Source: Bugula neritina | Taxonomy: Eukaryota; Bryozoa; Gymnolaemata; Cheilostomatida; Bugulidae | NCBI GenBank assembly: GCA_964035545.1 | Contig: CAXIUT010000245.1 | Location: 1-30,923, forward strand | Length of the DNA stretch: 30,923 nt | Direction: 5' to 3' | In this document: piece after piece, positions 8,809 through 22,765 of the stretch | How the letters are laid out: every line of letters starts with the position of its first letter | How positions within the stretch are numbered: position 1 is the stretch's first letter | Notes under the pieces: generated by a model | What the model was told of the DNA's origin: nothing | Database searches by the model: none | What the model saw: only the letters and a program-made list of their open reading frames with translations | Program-made: the position numbers and the translations under genes

Positions 8809-11800
8809 TCAATGCATGACAACATCTCCTTTCTTACATCCTTTCATGATCTCTTCCATGGGAGTTCCTTCTGGATATTCTTCTTACACGTATTCGTATT
8901 AATACTCAGTTTCTTAACTTGGTTCGCCTATTGACATAATATTACTTTTATCTTCTTCTTTCTCATCAATTAGCTCTAATTTATTATACTCATCAAATTC
9001 TTTTTAGTTGAACTATTTATCAGCAAATATTGTGTCTCTAACTTTCTTTCTCTATTTTTTTGATAATCTCTAACTACTAACTATTGATTTATGAGATTTC
9101 TATTTTTAGTTGGCGATGTTAGTAAAAATTTATCCATACTATTTTGATACTATTTATGCTCTGTTAGGTCTTAATTTTAATGCTTTTATTTTTTATTTAG
9201 TGCTAGCAGACATACTTGGTTCTTTCATGACCATATTGGCTAAACTTTATCCTGTTTCTACTTGAATAGCTTATAAAAATTATGCTCTTGATTTGACTTC
9301 TCCTCTCAATTTTTTATCTTCCTCATCATACTCTTTAGTCCACTCCAAATGTTCAACAATATAGTTAACTCTAAAGAAATCGCTTCTGACCAATAACTTC
9401 CAAACATAATGATGATAGTATTTATAAATTCTAAAGAAGAAATAGATAATATTGAACGTAAATGAAATAATTAGAAGCGCACAGACAAAATTACAAACAA
9501 GACCTTATTATCAACTGATAGATCCGAATACAGGAAAACAAAGATCAGAAGGACTATGTAGATCAAAATTAATGCCAATAGATTGGCAATATAGATTTAG
9601 TTGTTGTATTATCTTGTTTTTACTGAAAAGAATGGTTTCTTAGCTATTATGTATACCAAAAATGCAATAGTTAGCAAGATAATCAGAATAAGTTGGATTA
9701 CTGGGTTGGAGAATGAGATAGTTAGGAAGAGAGCGATTAAAAATTTGTATACATAACTTAGTAGAGGGAAAGATATCTACCATGGACCAGCTTTTGTTTA
9801 GATCGGATATGGGAATATGAGTAGTTAGTTTACTTTAGGCTAGCGGATGTCTGACAAGTCGAATTAGTTTTTATCGATGTGAAGTAGTGGTTTTTGTTTT
9901 ATACTAGAACTGTTTTCTGGTAGAGTATGAAATTATATGCTTTTTGGATCATTAGATAAGCTATAGGGAACTATTTTACTATTTTTCTCATCTTATAGGT
10001 GAAATAAATGATTACTACCAGGAAAAGAATCATAAATATCCATGAACTGAGTATAGAAAAAACATGAATACCTGAAGTACCCAAATAACTATAGATACGC
10101 ATATTATAGATTCCTATCATGAAAACAGGAAGGAATAGAATATATACCAGTGCATGTAGATGTTTTTTCCAGAAATACTATCTTATGAACGATTTTGCCC
10201 ATCTTTTAATTTATTTTGTAGGTGCTTTCTTGCTTAGAATACCAATAACAATAGCAAAGATAACAAGCATTACCAAAATAAAGTAGAAATATCCTAGAAC
10301 CCGTAAAAATGCTGCATCTTGCATCAACGAGTATATATTATTATTGTTTGAATTTTTATCATAGATGGCTTGTTTAAAAGCCGAACCGAAGAAGTTGGGA
10401 AGGAATGTGAAAATCGATCCCAGAGCACTGCGGATAGAATAAAGCAAATTAGGTGGATAAGTGACGTTGACAAACAGACAAGCTAGCGTGAGTTGCATGA
10501 AATCAAACATAGGCATCCAGATAGACTGATGGGTTCCAAATGATAGTAGAAGCATTATGAAGGCAAATACGACAACTGCAAGAAGGTATTTATCTATGCC
10601 TGGATTGTAGGAATCTAGGGAGTAGATGTTGTCTTTGTCGACTGTGAAGGATGCTCTGGTTGTCTGTGGCATTTGTCCTGTGGCGGTTTGGATGGCTGAT
10701 GGGTCGAGGATTTGCACTTATACTTGCTAGCCACTAGATGGATCGTAGTTGTTCAAAACAAAAGAGTATAGTCCGTTTCCATAGTCATAGATGGTGTAGT
10801 TGAGATACGTATAGGAAGTGACAAGTAATCGACTATTCGTTAGAGATTGTATTTGTATAACTTTATCGATTTATTTGTGATATCTACTGGCTGGTTGAAT
10901 TGCACTTGGACATTGTATTCAAAATTGTTCACAAATTGGGTGACCTCGAAAGTCAAAGGTTGCTAAACACAGTTAGCAATCGAACAACTAACGCATGTCT
11001 GGCTGCTGTTTACTATCTGAGCTATCGTGCCGCTTGGACACTCAGATACACAGATACCATTCGATCGGTAGTATCCATTGGCACATACTAGACAGTTTTA
11101 GGCTGTAACTATGCATGATTGACAGACAGAACTGCATGTCTGGCAGGTAGTTAGACTGAGATACTATCCAGTAGGACAGGATGATACACAACCTTTAAGC
11201 GTGTAGTATTTTCTAAGAGGAGAACAATAGAGATAGCATTTATAGTCTGACCAGATAGCTGCATTGGTGTTACAAGCTAAACAGCTACTTACAGTTAGAC
11301 AGCTAGTACATCCTTTCATGCAAGAGTCGCAAGTTTGGGCTTGAGTGTTGACATAATAACCTGCGGGACAGGTCTGAACACAAGATTTTGTAGAATTGAG
11401 AGCATAGTATCCCTGAGTACATTGTAATGCTGTACCACAAATTCTATTAGGATTTGCGAAGGTGATAGTTGGGAAAGTGGGACAGCTCTAAAGGCAAGCG
11501 CCTGAATAGAGATAATATCCTAGATTGCAAGTGATGCAGGTATATGGTCCTGTGCAATTGGCGCATGGATCTGGACATTTATAGCATAAATGATCTGTGA
11601 TATTTTCGTAGTATGGATCTGGGCAGACATCGACGCAGACCTGAGCAACAGGATATCCATATAGTGGAATAGGACATTCTTATACGCAATCATTAGTTGT
11701 ATTTTCACCAAAAGTGTCATGCCCAAGAACTGTTTGAGAAGCGTTGGGGCATCGTGTTACACATTGTTGATTTTAGTCAGAAGCATAGGTTCCTTCAGGA

Positions 11801-14800
11801 CACATAGATACGCAAGTATTATTGAAAGTTTACCCAAAGAATCCCTGGACACGAGGACACTATAATACACACATCCAAGTAGAATTGTCAGCAAAGTAAG
11901 GAGTAGGACAGTTCTATACGCAAAGGTTTGTTCCTGTATATCCATACCAGTTAAGAGGACAGTATCTTACACAATAACGGTAAGTATGTCTCCATATGAG
12001 TCATCTGGGCATTTCTGAACGCATATTCTAGTAACATTATCAGCATAACCTCCTGTTGTAACATTGTTACAGATAGCAACACAAGTTTGAGTGACATTAT
12101 CTGCATAGGTAATCGGATCTGTTGGACATTGACTGACACATCTTTGAGTCTAGTTGTCACCCCAGGTTAACTCACTCATTGGACATTTTTAGACACAACG
12201 GCGGGTTAAGTTATCAGCCCAGTTAACTAAATCAAAAGGACATTGAACCAGACATCTTCTAGTTGTGTTCTAAGCGAAGTAGTCTTGCTCACATTGTGCA
12301 ACACACATCTGAGAGATAGGATCAGCATAGTAATCTGGAGTAGATGGACATTTGTCCACACAGATGTTGGTAGATGGATCAGCGTAGGTGTCTGGCTAGC
12401 GAGGACATCTAGCAATACAACGTTGACTGTGGTCATCAGCATAACTGTTGTCTGGACATGCTAAATAATATATATTTTACTTGGTAGACATCTATTGGAG
12501 ATGTTTTAGGCAAAGAGAGGAGGTACTGTATCATTGGGACACATCTTTACACAGAGTCGAGTATTGTTATCGGCAAAAGTTTATTCCTATTATGGACACA
12601 TTTCAACACAGCGAAGAGATTTGAGATCGCCAAAGATGTCGGGACTTGAAGGGCAGACAGTAACGCATCTACGAGTTGAGTTATCAGCAAAAGTTAGAGG
12701 AAATTAAGGACAATAGAATACGCATCGACCAGTAGAGTTATCAGAAAAATAGTCAGGAGATGTAGGACAAGTCTATACACATAATCTAGTTGAATTATCA
12801 CTGAAACTACCAGTAAAACTGACATTAGGAGGGAGACAATTAGCAACACAGCGTCTACTGTATTATTCTGCATAGTATTATGGATATTCAGGACACACTT
12901 TGACACATCTCATAGTTGAATTATCTGCAAAGGTATTTTAGCTACCAGCTGGGCAAATATCAACACATTTCCAAGTAGAATTATCACCATAGGTATCTTC
13001 TTTCATCGGACAAACTTGAACACATAATCGAGTTGAGTTGTCAGAAAATATGCGATCTAGCAGCCAGAAGTACCATCTGTTTGATAGTTAACGCATTCTT
13101 GAGTCAATGGGTTACCATATGAGTTGTTACTTAGCGGACACTATTGAACACAGATAAGGTTATCTGGATTACCATAGTATATAGGATCTACACTGCAGAT
13201 TTATACACACATATTCAAGAGCTAATCTGCAAATTCTCTCCAAGGACAATTCAATTCGCATCTCCAGGTGGAATTCACACAAAATATCCTTAAGGACACG
13301 TAGTTACACATCTTCTGGTCGTTGAGTCGGCATATGTATTATTTGGACAGTTATAGACACAGACTCTCGAGATGTTATCTGCATAGAAATCAGGAACAGT
13401 TGGACACAAAAGCACACAGAGATGGGTAGAGTTATCGGCGTAGTAATTAGGTTGAGTGGGACAAGTAGACACACAGGTCCAAGTAGTATCATCTCCAAAA
13501 GTTTAAGGATCTGTGATGCAGATATTCAAACAAAGACGAGATATATTATCCGAAAAAGAGTCATTGGGACAGATAGCTGTACAAATACGTGAGGTATTGA
13601 TAGCAAACAGAGCAGGAATAGTGGGACAGGTACTTACACAGAAGCGAGTTGAAAAATCAGCATAGAGAAGAGGAGATTATGGACATTGAGGCATACATGT
13701 TCTAGAATTAGGTTAGGCAAAGTAGTTTTGACTGATAGGGCATATAAAGACACATCTTTCGTGAAAGGATCAGCATAGGTACCAAATTAAGCAGTACAGC
13801 CACTCATGCAGAGGTGATTGCCATCTTCAGCGTAATATTGTACTGAAGTAACTATTGGACAGTCAGCCACACATTTACCAGTACTGGTATCTCCATAAGT
13901 ATATGGTGGACACAACTGAATACAGTATTTGCTGGCAGGATCAGCAAAACCAGTCAAACAGGTTGCTAGACATTGTCTTGTACTATTTTAGTTATAGGTG
14001 TCATTGGGACAGATATCCACGCATCTTCTGGTAGAATCATCCGCATATGTATTTTAAACACCTCCAGGACAATATTTGACACATGATCTGCTAGAATTAT
14101 CCGCATACATTGATGGACTATCAGGACAATTAAGAACACACTCCCAAGTATGATTTGATGCATAGTAATTTGGTTCAGTGGGGCATGTTGTCACACAAAG
14201 ATTAGTTGTATTGTCAGCGAAAGTTTGATTGCTTGCGATTGAACATATCTAAATGCAATATCTTGTGTGGTTGTCGGCATAGCTGTTGTCGGGACAAGAT
14301 AGGACGCATCTTTGGGTATCATTTTATGCGTAATATGCTGGAACTGATGGACAGATTAGCACACATATTCTTGTGACTGGATCAGCATAGTATTTATCTG
14401 GAAAGATGGACAATTGGGTTAGCAAATTTGAGAAATGGGATCGCCATAGTAATCAGGCACAACTGGACATATAGCAATACATTCTCCTGTGGTATTGAAT
14501 GCAAAAGTGCCATCTGTGCAACTAGTTGATATCACACATAATCTTTGATTTTCATCTGCATACAAAGTAGCAAGAGGACACTGCTACACACATACTCGAT
14601 TTGCAGTATCACCATACATGAGAGTGTACTGGGAACAGTTGCTGACACAAGTTTGAGTGGTATTATCAGCAAAATAGTTTTAAGGGCATTGTGAGACACA
14701 GATACCAGCAACTAGATCAGCATATTATGAAAGACTGCTGCATCTGGCAACACATTTCCAAATGAGACGATCGCCAACTAATCCTTTATCTGTTGGACAG

Positions 14801-17800
14801 GTCGTGACACAAGTTCTTGTGAATTAATCTGCATATGAGAAGTAAATAGCTGTATGGGCGCATTATTAAACGCAGAGATGGTTAGTTGAATCAGCATATT
14901 TATTATTGGCAAGTGAACACTAAGTATTGCAGGTATTATTTTATGTTTATCCAAAATATCCATCAGGACAAGTTAATACACAGGTATTATCGATAAGTGA
15001 AGCGAAGTAGGTGAGTCCTCCGACTGTTGGACAGAATTTAACGCACTATCCGTTGGTTGATTGCCCGAAAGGCATATATGAATACTGGTAAATAGTTGAT
15101 GAACAGTTGAGTACGCATTATTTTGTGGCTAGATCGAGATAAGGATAGTTTGAGTTGGTGCAATCGAGGTGACATTTATTGGTAAAGTTATCAGCTACAT
15201 AGGGATAAGGACAAAGATAGACACACTAACGTACTGGATTTGTTGAATCACCGTTGTCGAAAGCATACATTTTGGGGAAGCTAGGACAATTGTTAACACA
15301 AGTTTTGGCTAAAAGGGTCAGCATAGCTGTTTGATTTACAGACAGAAACACAAGCTGGAGGATTGACATTGCTATCACCAAAGAAACCAAAATCAGGATC
15401 GCATTTCTATACACACATGCGAGTATTAGGATCTGCATACATAGAAGAAGGACAGGTACCTAGACAGGTTCTATCGATGAGGTATCCAAAGAAGTTGTCA
15501 GAACAGACTGCTAGACAGCTATAAGATGTTGTATCTGCAAAGGTGACTGGCGATAATGGACACTGAGTGACACAGATATAAGAAGTGAAGTCTCTAAATT
15601 AGTTGTTAGGACAGGTTTTCGTGCAATATCTATCGGTTCCTAGGACAGCTTGGAAGTATGTTTATGGAGAATGAGGGCAATCAAAGACACATTTGAAGGT
15701 GGTTTAATCTCTGTAATAAGGCGAAGGACAAAGACTTTTGCATTAATTGGTTTAATCATAGGAATATCGAGTTGAACAATTTTATACACAGTAGCCTGAA
15801 ATAGTATCAGCATAGGTCATATTGGGACAGTATGTTACACAATTTCTAGTCACGTTATCCATATAGTAGTTTGTCGGACAGGGAAAGACGCATACTCTGG
15901 CAGGAATAAACCTGAATTGAGTAACATTAAGACACTACTAGACACAAGTATAGGTATCATTCTAACCAAAAGAGATGGAGTTGCTGGACAGACAGTTACA
16001 CAGGCGGGTTGAATTATCAGAATAGTAGTTGTTGGAACATGTTGGTGTGCAGTTGAATGTAAAAGGATCGAAGAAGAAATCAGGAGAACATTCAGATACA
16101 CAGGTTTGATCTTCATCATTTTTTATTAGTTACATTGTGCTATTGAATGTGCAAGTTGTTGCACATACTCTTGTCACTGATCAGCGTAATAGATTACTCC
16201 TGAGAGAATAGGACATCGCAAAACACAACTGAAAGTTGATAGTTATGCAAAACTGCCCAAACAAGTTGGGACACAGGTGACAGTTTAGTTGTCAGCATAG
16301 TGATTAGCAGGACAAGCAGATGGTATTACACATTCTAAGCTTGTAGGATTTCCATAATATCCATCTGGACACTGTGCAATACAATTTTTGCCATGAATCC
16401 ATTGATCTTGACTGCAACTAGTTACACATAGAACAAGATTATCATCAGCATAGTACATGGGACTGTTGGGGCAGGCAGTATCAAGGACACATTTGGCTTC
16501 TGAAGGGAAGGAGGAATTATCACCATAGAGTTGTAAATTGGTTGAAGTTTGAAGAGGACAACGTGAAAGACATTGATAGGTGTCTTAGTTGAAAAAAGTC
16601 CCAGCAGGACAAGTTTGTACACATGATTTCGTAGATTAGAGTTTTCTGTAGTTATTAGTACAAGTTTAAACACATTTTTTGTTGTTATCATCCCGCATAG
16701 TATTGTTTAGGATAGGTTGGACATGTAGATAAGCAACGATAAGTCGTATCATCAGCCATTGTTTAATAGGCGAGAAAGAACAGGTAGTTTGACAGCTGCG
16801 GCTACTTTGTGCATCTCGATAGGTATGATTTGTCATGCAGACGTAGTAACACATTCCTTGATCAGAAAATGATCCATCAATGCCAATTTAAGCAGGACAG
16901 ATATCTATGCAGACTCTTGTTTGATTCCATTTGAATCCTGATTGAATACTACCTGGTAGTAAACAAGTGTCAAGACATGCTCGAGTTGTATTTTATCCCC
17001 ATGTTCCATCAGTAGCATTGGTAGGATCCGCTGGACAAGTAGTTACACACATGGTGCTCACGTTTTAAGCATAGTAAAGAGTGCCATTGACTGTTGGACA
17101 CAAAAGAGGAGAAGTTACACAGGTTCGTTTGATATCTTAACCCCAAGTACCTTCTGCGCACTTGGCAACACAGTAACGGAAAGGAGTTTATTGGGCGTAT
17201 GAACCAAGAGGACAAGTTTTAACACAAGCAACAGTGTCATTATCACCAAATGTAGCATCTGCTAAAGGACATACCATCACGCAAGTTTTAGTAGAATTGT
17301 CAGCAAATTGAAGTGTGAGGTTTGATAGTTTAGGACATACATAAACACAAAGACCAACTCCTGTTGAAAGATCAGCATAACTATAAGTAGGACATTATTC
17401 TACACAGGAAAAAGTAAGATTATCTGCAAACATTTGAACATTGCTTTTTCCATTGGAATTCGTGCAGGACAGATAGGTCTACACTGACGATTGTAGACAG
17501 TTACTTCAGCCCAAGTTAGACTAGGACAGTAGCGAGCCTCAACACAAGTATAAGTGACATTCTATCCAAATAGTTAAGAAGGTTCAGCTGAACATATTTC
17601 CACACAGATATTTAATTCTGGATCAGCAAAAGAACCATCAAAAGAAAGATCAGCTGCTTTGCATTCAGTTTGACATTAAAGTGATGTATTATATCCGTAG
17701 AAACCTGTTGGACACTTAGCCACGCATAAATATTTTTGCATATCAGCAAAGTTATGTTACGATGAAGGACATTTTGCCACACATGACTTAGTTAAGTTAT

Positions 17801-20800
17801 CTGCAACGTATTGTACGCCTCCTACTTAAGAACAGTTCAAGGGGAACAACACACATACTGGTGGTATCGTCAGCGTAGTAGCCATCTGGACAATCGAAAG
17901 GAGTTTTTTTTGCATGTTTTTGATAGAGAATCACCCCAAAGGTTCGATTGATTAGAATTACCACAATTAGTGACACATAAGTTATCTTAATCTCTTGCAA
18001 ATTGACATAAGGACATTCTGTTTAGCAGACTCCATAACTGGGGAAGTTATTAGTCCATGAACTCCAGGCAACAGTATAATTGACTCCATAAGTTAAATTA
18101 GAACATCTAGTAGTACACTAAACAGTCAAGTTATCAGCCCACTACCCATCAGGACAAAACTGACTGCACACTCCATTATTAGTCGTTATATTCAAAGCAA
18201 ACCAACTCAAACCACACTGACGAACACACTCTTTTGTCACATTATCAGCATATAGTTCATTTGGACCCGGGCAAACATCAATACAGGTTTTTGTGTTATT
18301 ATCGCCATAAAATCCATCTGTGCAGTTCAAAGCTACCACGCATAGATCTTTTGTTAGATCGCCATAAAGAGCAACTGGAGTTCGAGAACATTCAGCTTGG
18401 TTGACGCATCTTCGGAGTTATTGGCCGTCACGAACTGTGTTGCTGTGGCATGATGCACTGCATAGTTGGGTATTGTTGTCACCGTAGTAATCTGGTTCAT
18501 CAGGACAAATCAGAACACAGTTTTTAGTACTAGGATCGCCAAAATAAATAACAGATGCATTATTAATGCAAGTTGCAACACAATAACGAGTGACTGGATC
18601 AGCATATCCTGTACATTACATAGAAATAACACATTTGGAGTTAGATTAATGAGCAAACGTATAATTTTAACATCCATCAGAAGTCCAGGCACAAGTTTGT
18701 GATGAATTATCTGCCATCCGCAACTAGTGCAGTCAGTTCTACAAACTCTGTCAGCAGAAATAACTATAGTTGCACCACTTAAAGTACAATTAAGAGGCGT
18801 AATATGGCCAAGGACATTTAAGTAAACAAGTTCTATTGCCTGTTACATCACCATAGTAAGGCGAAGGACATTGAGCTTGGCATCTGTTATTCTCTATATT
18901 GCCAAAAAGAACATCGTTAAAAGTACATCCATGTACACATAAAGGTATCCCTGAAACGTTGTGAGCAAATTATCCATCTGGACAGTACAACACACAGGTT
19001 CGGGTAGTATTATAGCCATAGCTGTCTGCAGTAGCACGAGAACAGGAAGTAACACAGTGTCTATTCACATGGAAGGGATCCGCCCAAGTAGTATCTGAAC
19101 AGTTAACAACACACAAGTTATCAAGTCCAAAAGTAGATGAAGGCGAAGCAGCACACGTAAGCACGCATTCCATATTTTGTTGTTAGTCACCAAAATAGGC
19201 TCCTTCACAAGTTTGATCACAATATCCAGAAACAGTATTGCCCCACTCATGCTCAAGCAAACTGTTATTATGGAGACATGTTTTAACACAGATTTTTGTA
19301 TCATTTTGACGGAAAGCACCATCTGCACATCTAGCTGTTGTGCATTACCAAGTTGAATTGTCACCGAAGTAGAGATCGCCACTGCAAGTACGAGTGCACT
19401 GGAAAGTCAGAGGATCGCCGTAGAAGTTTTGAGGACACGAAGCTGGTAAAACGCAAAATCCAGTCTATGTATTTCCATATAACCCATCAGAAAGAGAACA
19501 ATTGACAACACAAAGACGCTGTGTCAATAATCCCACAGTCAAACTTTGACCAAAAGCACTGCTATTACATACAGATAAACACAAAAAGGTATCAATATCT
19601 CCTTAAGTATCAGGACTGCAGAAATCAGTGCAATAGCCAGTAATATTATCACCATAAAGAAACTAACCTAACAAACTGACTGAACAGACAGCTAGCAGAT
19701 GGTTGAGTTGGTAGATCCTTTGACTAAATAGTTTTTCCAGTATCCAGTTGGACATTCAGCTAGACATGCTCTTGTGGAACAAACGCCCATCCTGATGACA
19801 AGATTAATAGCAGAAAAAGGTGTGACTGAAGTATCCATCATCTGTAGATGCATTATAAGTTGGACAGTTTTGTTGGCAATGTCCTGAAACAGGATCTCCA
19901 AAAGTTCCAAGAGGACACTCATTGTAACAAACAGAATCATTCCCATCGAATTTGAACTGATTGAGTGTGATATCTGATTCCCCAGGCATCATAACAATCA
20001 CTGACACAAGTTCTATCAGTAGCATCAGTAATAGATGTTTTTTTGTACTAACCAGTCGGACAATGTACAACATGATCTCACACCACTAGCGTCAGTATCA
20101 ACAAAAATAGTTAGGGAAGCTGCAGGCTGACACACATTCATAGAGAAGAGCATTTCTAATTTATGCCCCACAATCTGTTGTACAGGCACCCGATTGGAGA
20201 TAGTGGTTGGTTGCTGGGTTGCATTTGCAAATTCCTTAGACAACGAATTTATTTGGATCTGTGCAGGCTGTGCAGTCGCTGGAAGTTGGTCCTGTGCAAC
20301 TCGAACAAGAAGCATCGCATTTCATTGCCATTATTATCATCTATTTGACTCCCCAGATGCATTCCTGCAGAAGTAGAGTACATCTTTAAAGTCATTCCAT
20401 CAGCTGTGTGTGTGAACCAGTTGTCGACGACGTCTAAGTGATCATAGGAGCGATATCCGCATAGATACTAACCTGGAATATCTTGCATTCTGTAGTCGAA
20501 CTGGAAACGATTGAATCCTCCTTCAACAAAAAGAATACTCATTCCATTGGTCCAGTCGTCAATAAATAACAATGTGGCTCTCACTTTGACTCCATAGTGA
20601 TTGATAGTACTAAACACAGTAGTTGAAGTATAGGTGAGTTGGGCAGTTGTGGGAAACATTGTAGTATCGAAATCAGTTGATAGACTGTTAGTTGACAGAT
20701 AAGTTGCTGCAGCTGCAGTGTATACTTATTCATTATTGTATCCATAATAACCAAATACATAGTCAGCTGAGGTACAACTTCCTTGATCGACTTATCCGAA

Positions 20801-21865
20801 AACATCATAACCTGTTTTAGACCATGGACTGGAACTAGTAGTAACAGTTGGAGTTGTCCCTCCCCAGTTGACTACTTCCTCATAGGTGCTGTTATAAGCA
20901 CAACTAGTACCTGATGCTCCATCTGCGCAACTGGTGCACTGACTGCTAGTAGCACCATTACAACTATCACACTAAATGGCGCATTTATAACAATAACCCG
21001 GGAACAATATCGAAAACCCTTCGAAGCAGAAGCAGTTAGCAGATGAAAAACTACCACTGACCGAAGAATCATACTTAGCATACTGAAAACATTAGTTGTT
21101 CGATATACAATGTCCATTTATATTGGTATATCCTGTTAAACAATTCGAATAGCACTTGACTGTATGCGTGCAGAAAGGATCACCATATCCAGAACAGTTT
21201 TTTCCGATTTGATCGTAAGTAGTACCGAAGTTGGCACCATTTGGCATTTCTTTTGTTTGTTAAATAGCACATATTCTACAACCTACTGGACAAGCTATAC
21301 ACATCTTTGTTATCTGTAGGCCGTAGTATCCATCTGGGCAGGGGTTTATTTTTGAAGTGACGCCTTGATATTATGCGGAATGGAGACCGACTTAACTGCC
21401 CAGATACTGGTAGCAGGCTGATTAATTTACTCGGTATGATGTTGAGGTGCATTCGGTACAGTCATTTTGAGAATAAGATTGGCAGTTTAGACACCAATGA
21501 TGGCAATGTTGGCAACCATAGCCAGCTCCTTGAGGAGGTGGGAAGTAGTGAGGTGGACAGTAACTTGCACAGGTATTATCATCATAATCGGCCCAAAAAT
21601 ATGCAGGTTAATCATCTGTACCGGCATTGATGTCAGTCGTACATCCACAGCAGCATTATAAATTTGAAGTGGATGAGCTGGATTGACACCATCTTTTACC
21701 GACTTGAGGAGCTGAAGCACATCTCGGATCGCAAGAGATTGATTGTACACAACTTGCTGGGCAGCTAGTTCCTCCTGTTTGGTTGTTGTTAGGCTGAGCA
21801 TCTGTAACAACTATCATACAGATGAGGCTGAAGAGGAGTTGTTGTAAACGAGGTGCAAAGATCAT
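8809..21865 (-). CDS. Giant polytopic surface protein with about a hundred Cys-rich (GFR/furin-like) repeats
   Basis: ATG 21865-21863; TGA 8811-8809; about 4,300 residues. Order: signal peptide (MIFAPRLQQLLFSLICMIVV); Cys-rich part with CP-G-YY motifs to ~20,900; a Cys-poor beta-type region (~20,800-20,350, RATLLFIDDWTNGMSILFVE) resembling the carbohydrate-binding-like modules next to Cys repeats in other ciliate proteins; ~9.4 kb of repeats near CP...YADNSTRLCV..C (for example 13,472-13,290); a Cys-poor juxtamembrane domain (~10,900-10,600); about eight membrane helices (~10,590-9,420, e.g. YLLAVVVFAFIMLLLSF, VLGYFYFILVMLVIFAIVIG, NLLALILIYIVLLIFVFLY); a ~200-residue cytoplasmic tail ending EEEYPEGTPMEEIMKGC. 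Ciliate genomes carry many such growth-factor-receptor-like proteins; function is unknown, adhesion or sensing inferred. One 20-nt intron (12461-12480) is clear. Many other frame breaks are one-base contractions, so exon structure is incomplete. Confidence 0.85.
12461..12480 (-). other. 20-nt spliceosomal intron in the giant gene
   Basis: On the minus strand GTAAAATATATATTATTTAG, phase 1. It interrupts one Cys repeat; removal joins SNRCLP to TCPDNSYADDHSQRC and restores the repeat consensus. Confidence 0.9.
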
Positions 21866-22189
21866 TTATTTTATCATATATTTATAATCATTTTCATTTC
21901 ATTATCCAACCTATACTTCATTAATCAATTGATTCAAACATAAATTAGTATTGATTGAAACATAAATTATTCATTATTTAAACATAGATAAATTAGTCAT
22001 AATCACTAGAATCATTCTTTTGTTTTACTTTTCATTCCTTTTAACTTACTCAACACCTACAAACTTTTCTTTTTAGTCTGCTATAATCTATCTATCAAAT
22101 CACTCTTATTTTTTATTATTTATTTGTTAGAATGAGTACTTTTCCATGATTTTGACACCCATGATTCCCTTAATCCCATATAACAGGTA
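21866..22189. promoter_or_regulatory. Upstream region of the giant gene (324 bp)
   Basis: AT-rich spacer between the giant gene's start and the stop of the upstream minus-strand gene. Several short AT-rich direct repeats (ACATAAATTA-like, 21938-21980) are visible. No ORF or known motif; the promoter and possibly the 3' end of the 22190 gene must lie here. Confidence 0.3.
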
Positions 22190-22765
22190 TCATATCCAAT
22201 AGAATGGACAGTTTATCTAGTCATTTATGTTTATTTTTATTATAGGGCTTTTAATTACTAAAAAAAACTATGCTATTTTCTTTTAATTGGCTTTAAAAAC
22301 TTAGACTTTATCTTAATGATCAATTGAAAACTAATTTAAAAAATATTTTATCCTGATAGATTTACTTAAACCTAAACATTTTGGATCAAAAATAAATTTA
22401 AATCCATTTTTAGTCAAATATCTAGTCATATCCATCAATTGCTCTTGTAGATCTTTTAACAGATCTTCACCCATGTTGAGTACCCATTTGTCCAAAGTTA
22501 GAGGAATATACTAATAGTAAAAATGACAGGTGTTTTACTCGTTTGCTTAAGCATGGATCATTCTCACAAGATAATCACTTTCTAAACTTTGTACCAGTTG
22601 AGCCATCTTGTTTAATATAGTGAGATCTGATTCTTTTTGGTAAAATAGTTTTTTACGAACAATACATTACTCATTGACTAAGGTTTCTCTTAGACCTCCA
22701 AAAGGATAAATGCTTTACATCTATAGAATGGCATGCTTTGTAGTATTCAGTTGCATACGTTACAT
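22190..22765 (-). CDS. Pseudokinase-like protein (191 aa), chromosome-end-proximal
   Basis: ATG 22765-22763 to TGA 22192-22190, 192 codons without a break. The layout recalls the middle of a protein kinase: a helix like alpha-C (LTILNKMAQLVQSLESDYLV), a hinge-like strand HFYYEYIPLTLDKWV, a helix DLLKDLQEQLMDMTRYLTKN, then NGFKFIFDPKCLGL and IRIKYFLNEFSID. The last two sit where HRDLKPEN and KIxDFG would stand, but the catalytic residues are absent. That fits a degenerate pseudokinase; an unrelated helical protein is also possible. There is no typical Gly-rich loop and no APE. It is the last gene before the 23110 telomere tract, 344 bp away. Confidence 0.55.

Noticed and set aside
9452-9643. 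63-aa plus-strand ORF
   Set aside because: Antisense to the membrane helices of the giant gene, no coding signature of its own.
10211-10717. Stand-alone 168-aa membrane protein
   Set aside because: Its 'stop' is a TAA read as Glu; the frame continues into further membrane helices and the tail of the giant gene to 8809.
11400-20300. CRISPR-like or satellite array in the periodic 75-90 bp pattern
   Set aside because: The periodicity is at protein level (Cys repeats with varying spacing and diverged bases), not identical repeats with spacers.
10900-20376. Numerous 60-100 codon ORFs on both strands
   Set aside because: Out-of-frame or antisense shadows of the Cys-repeat gene, fragmented by UAR codons.
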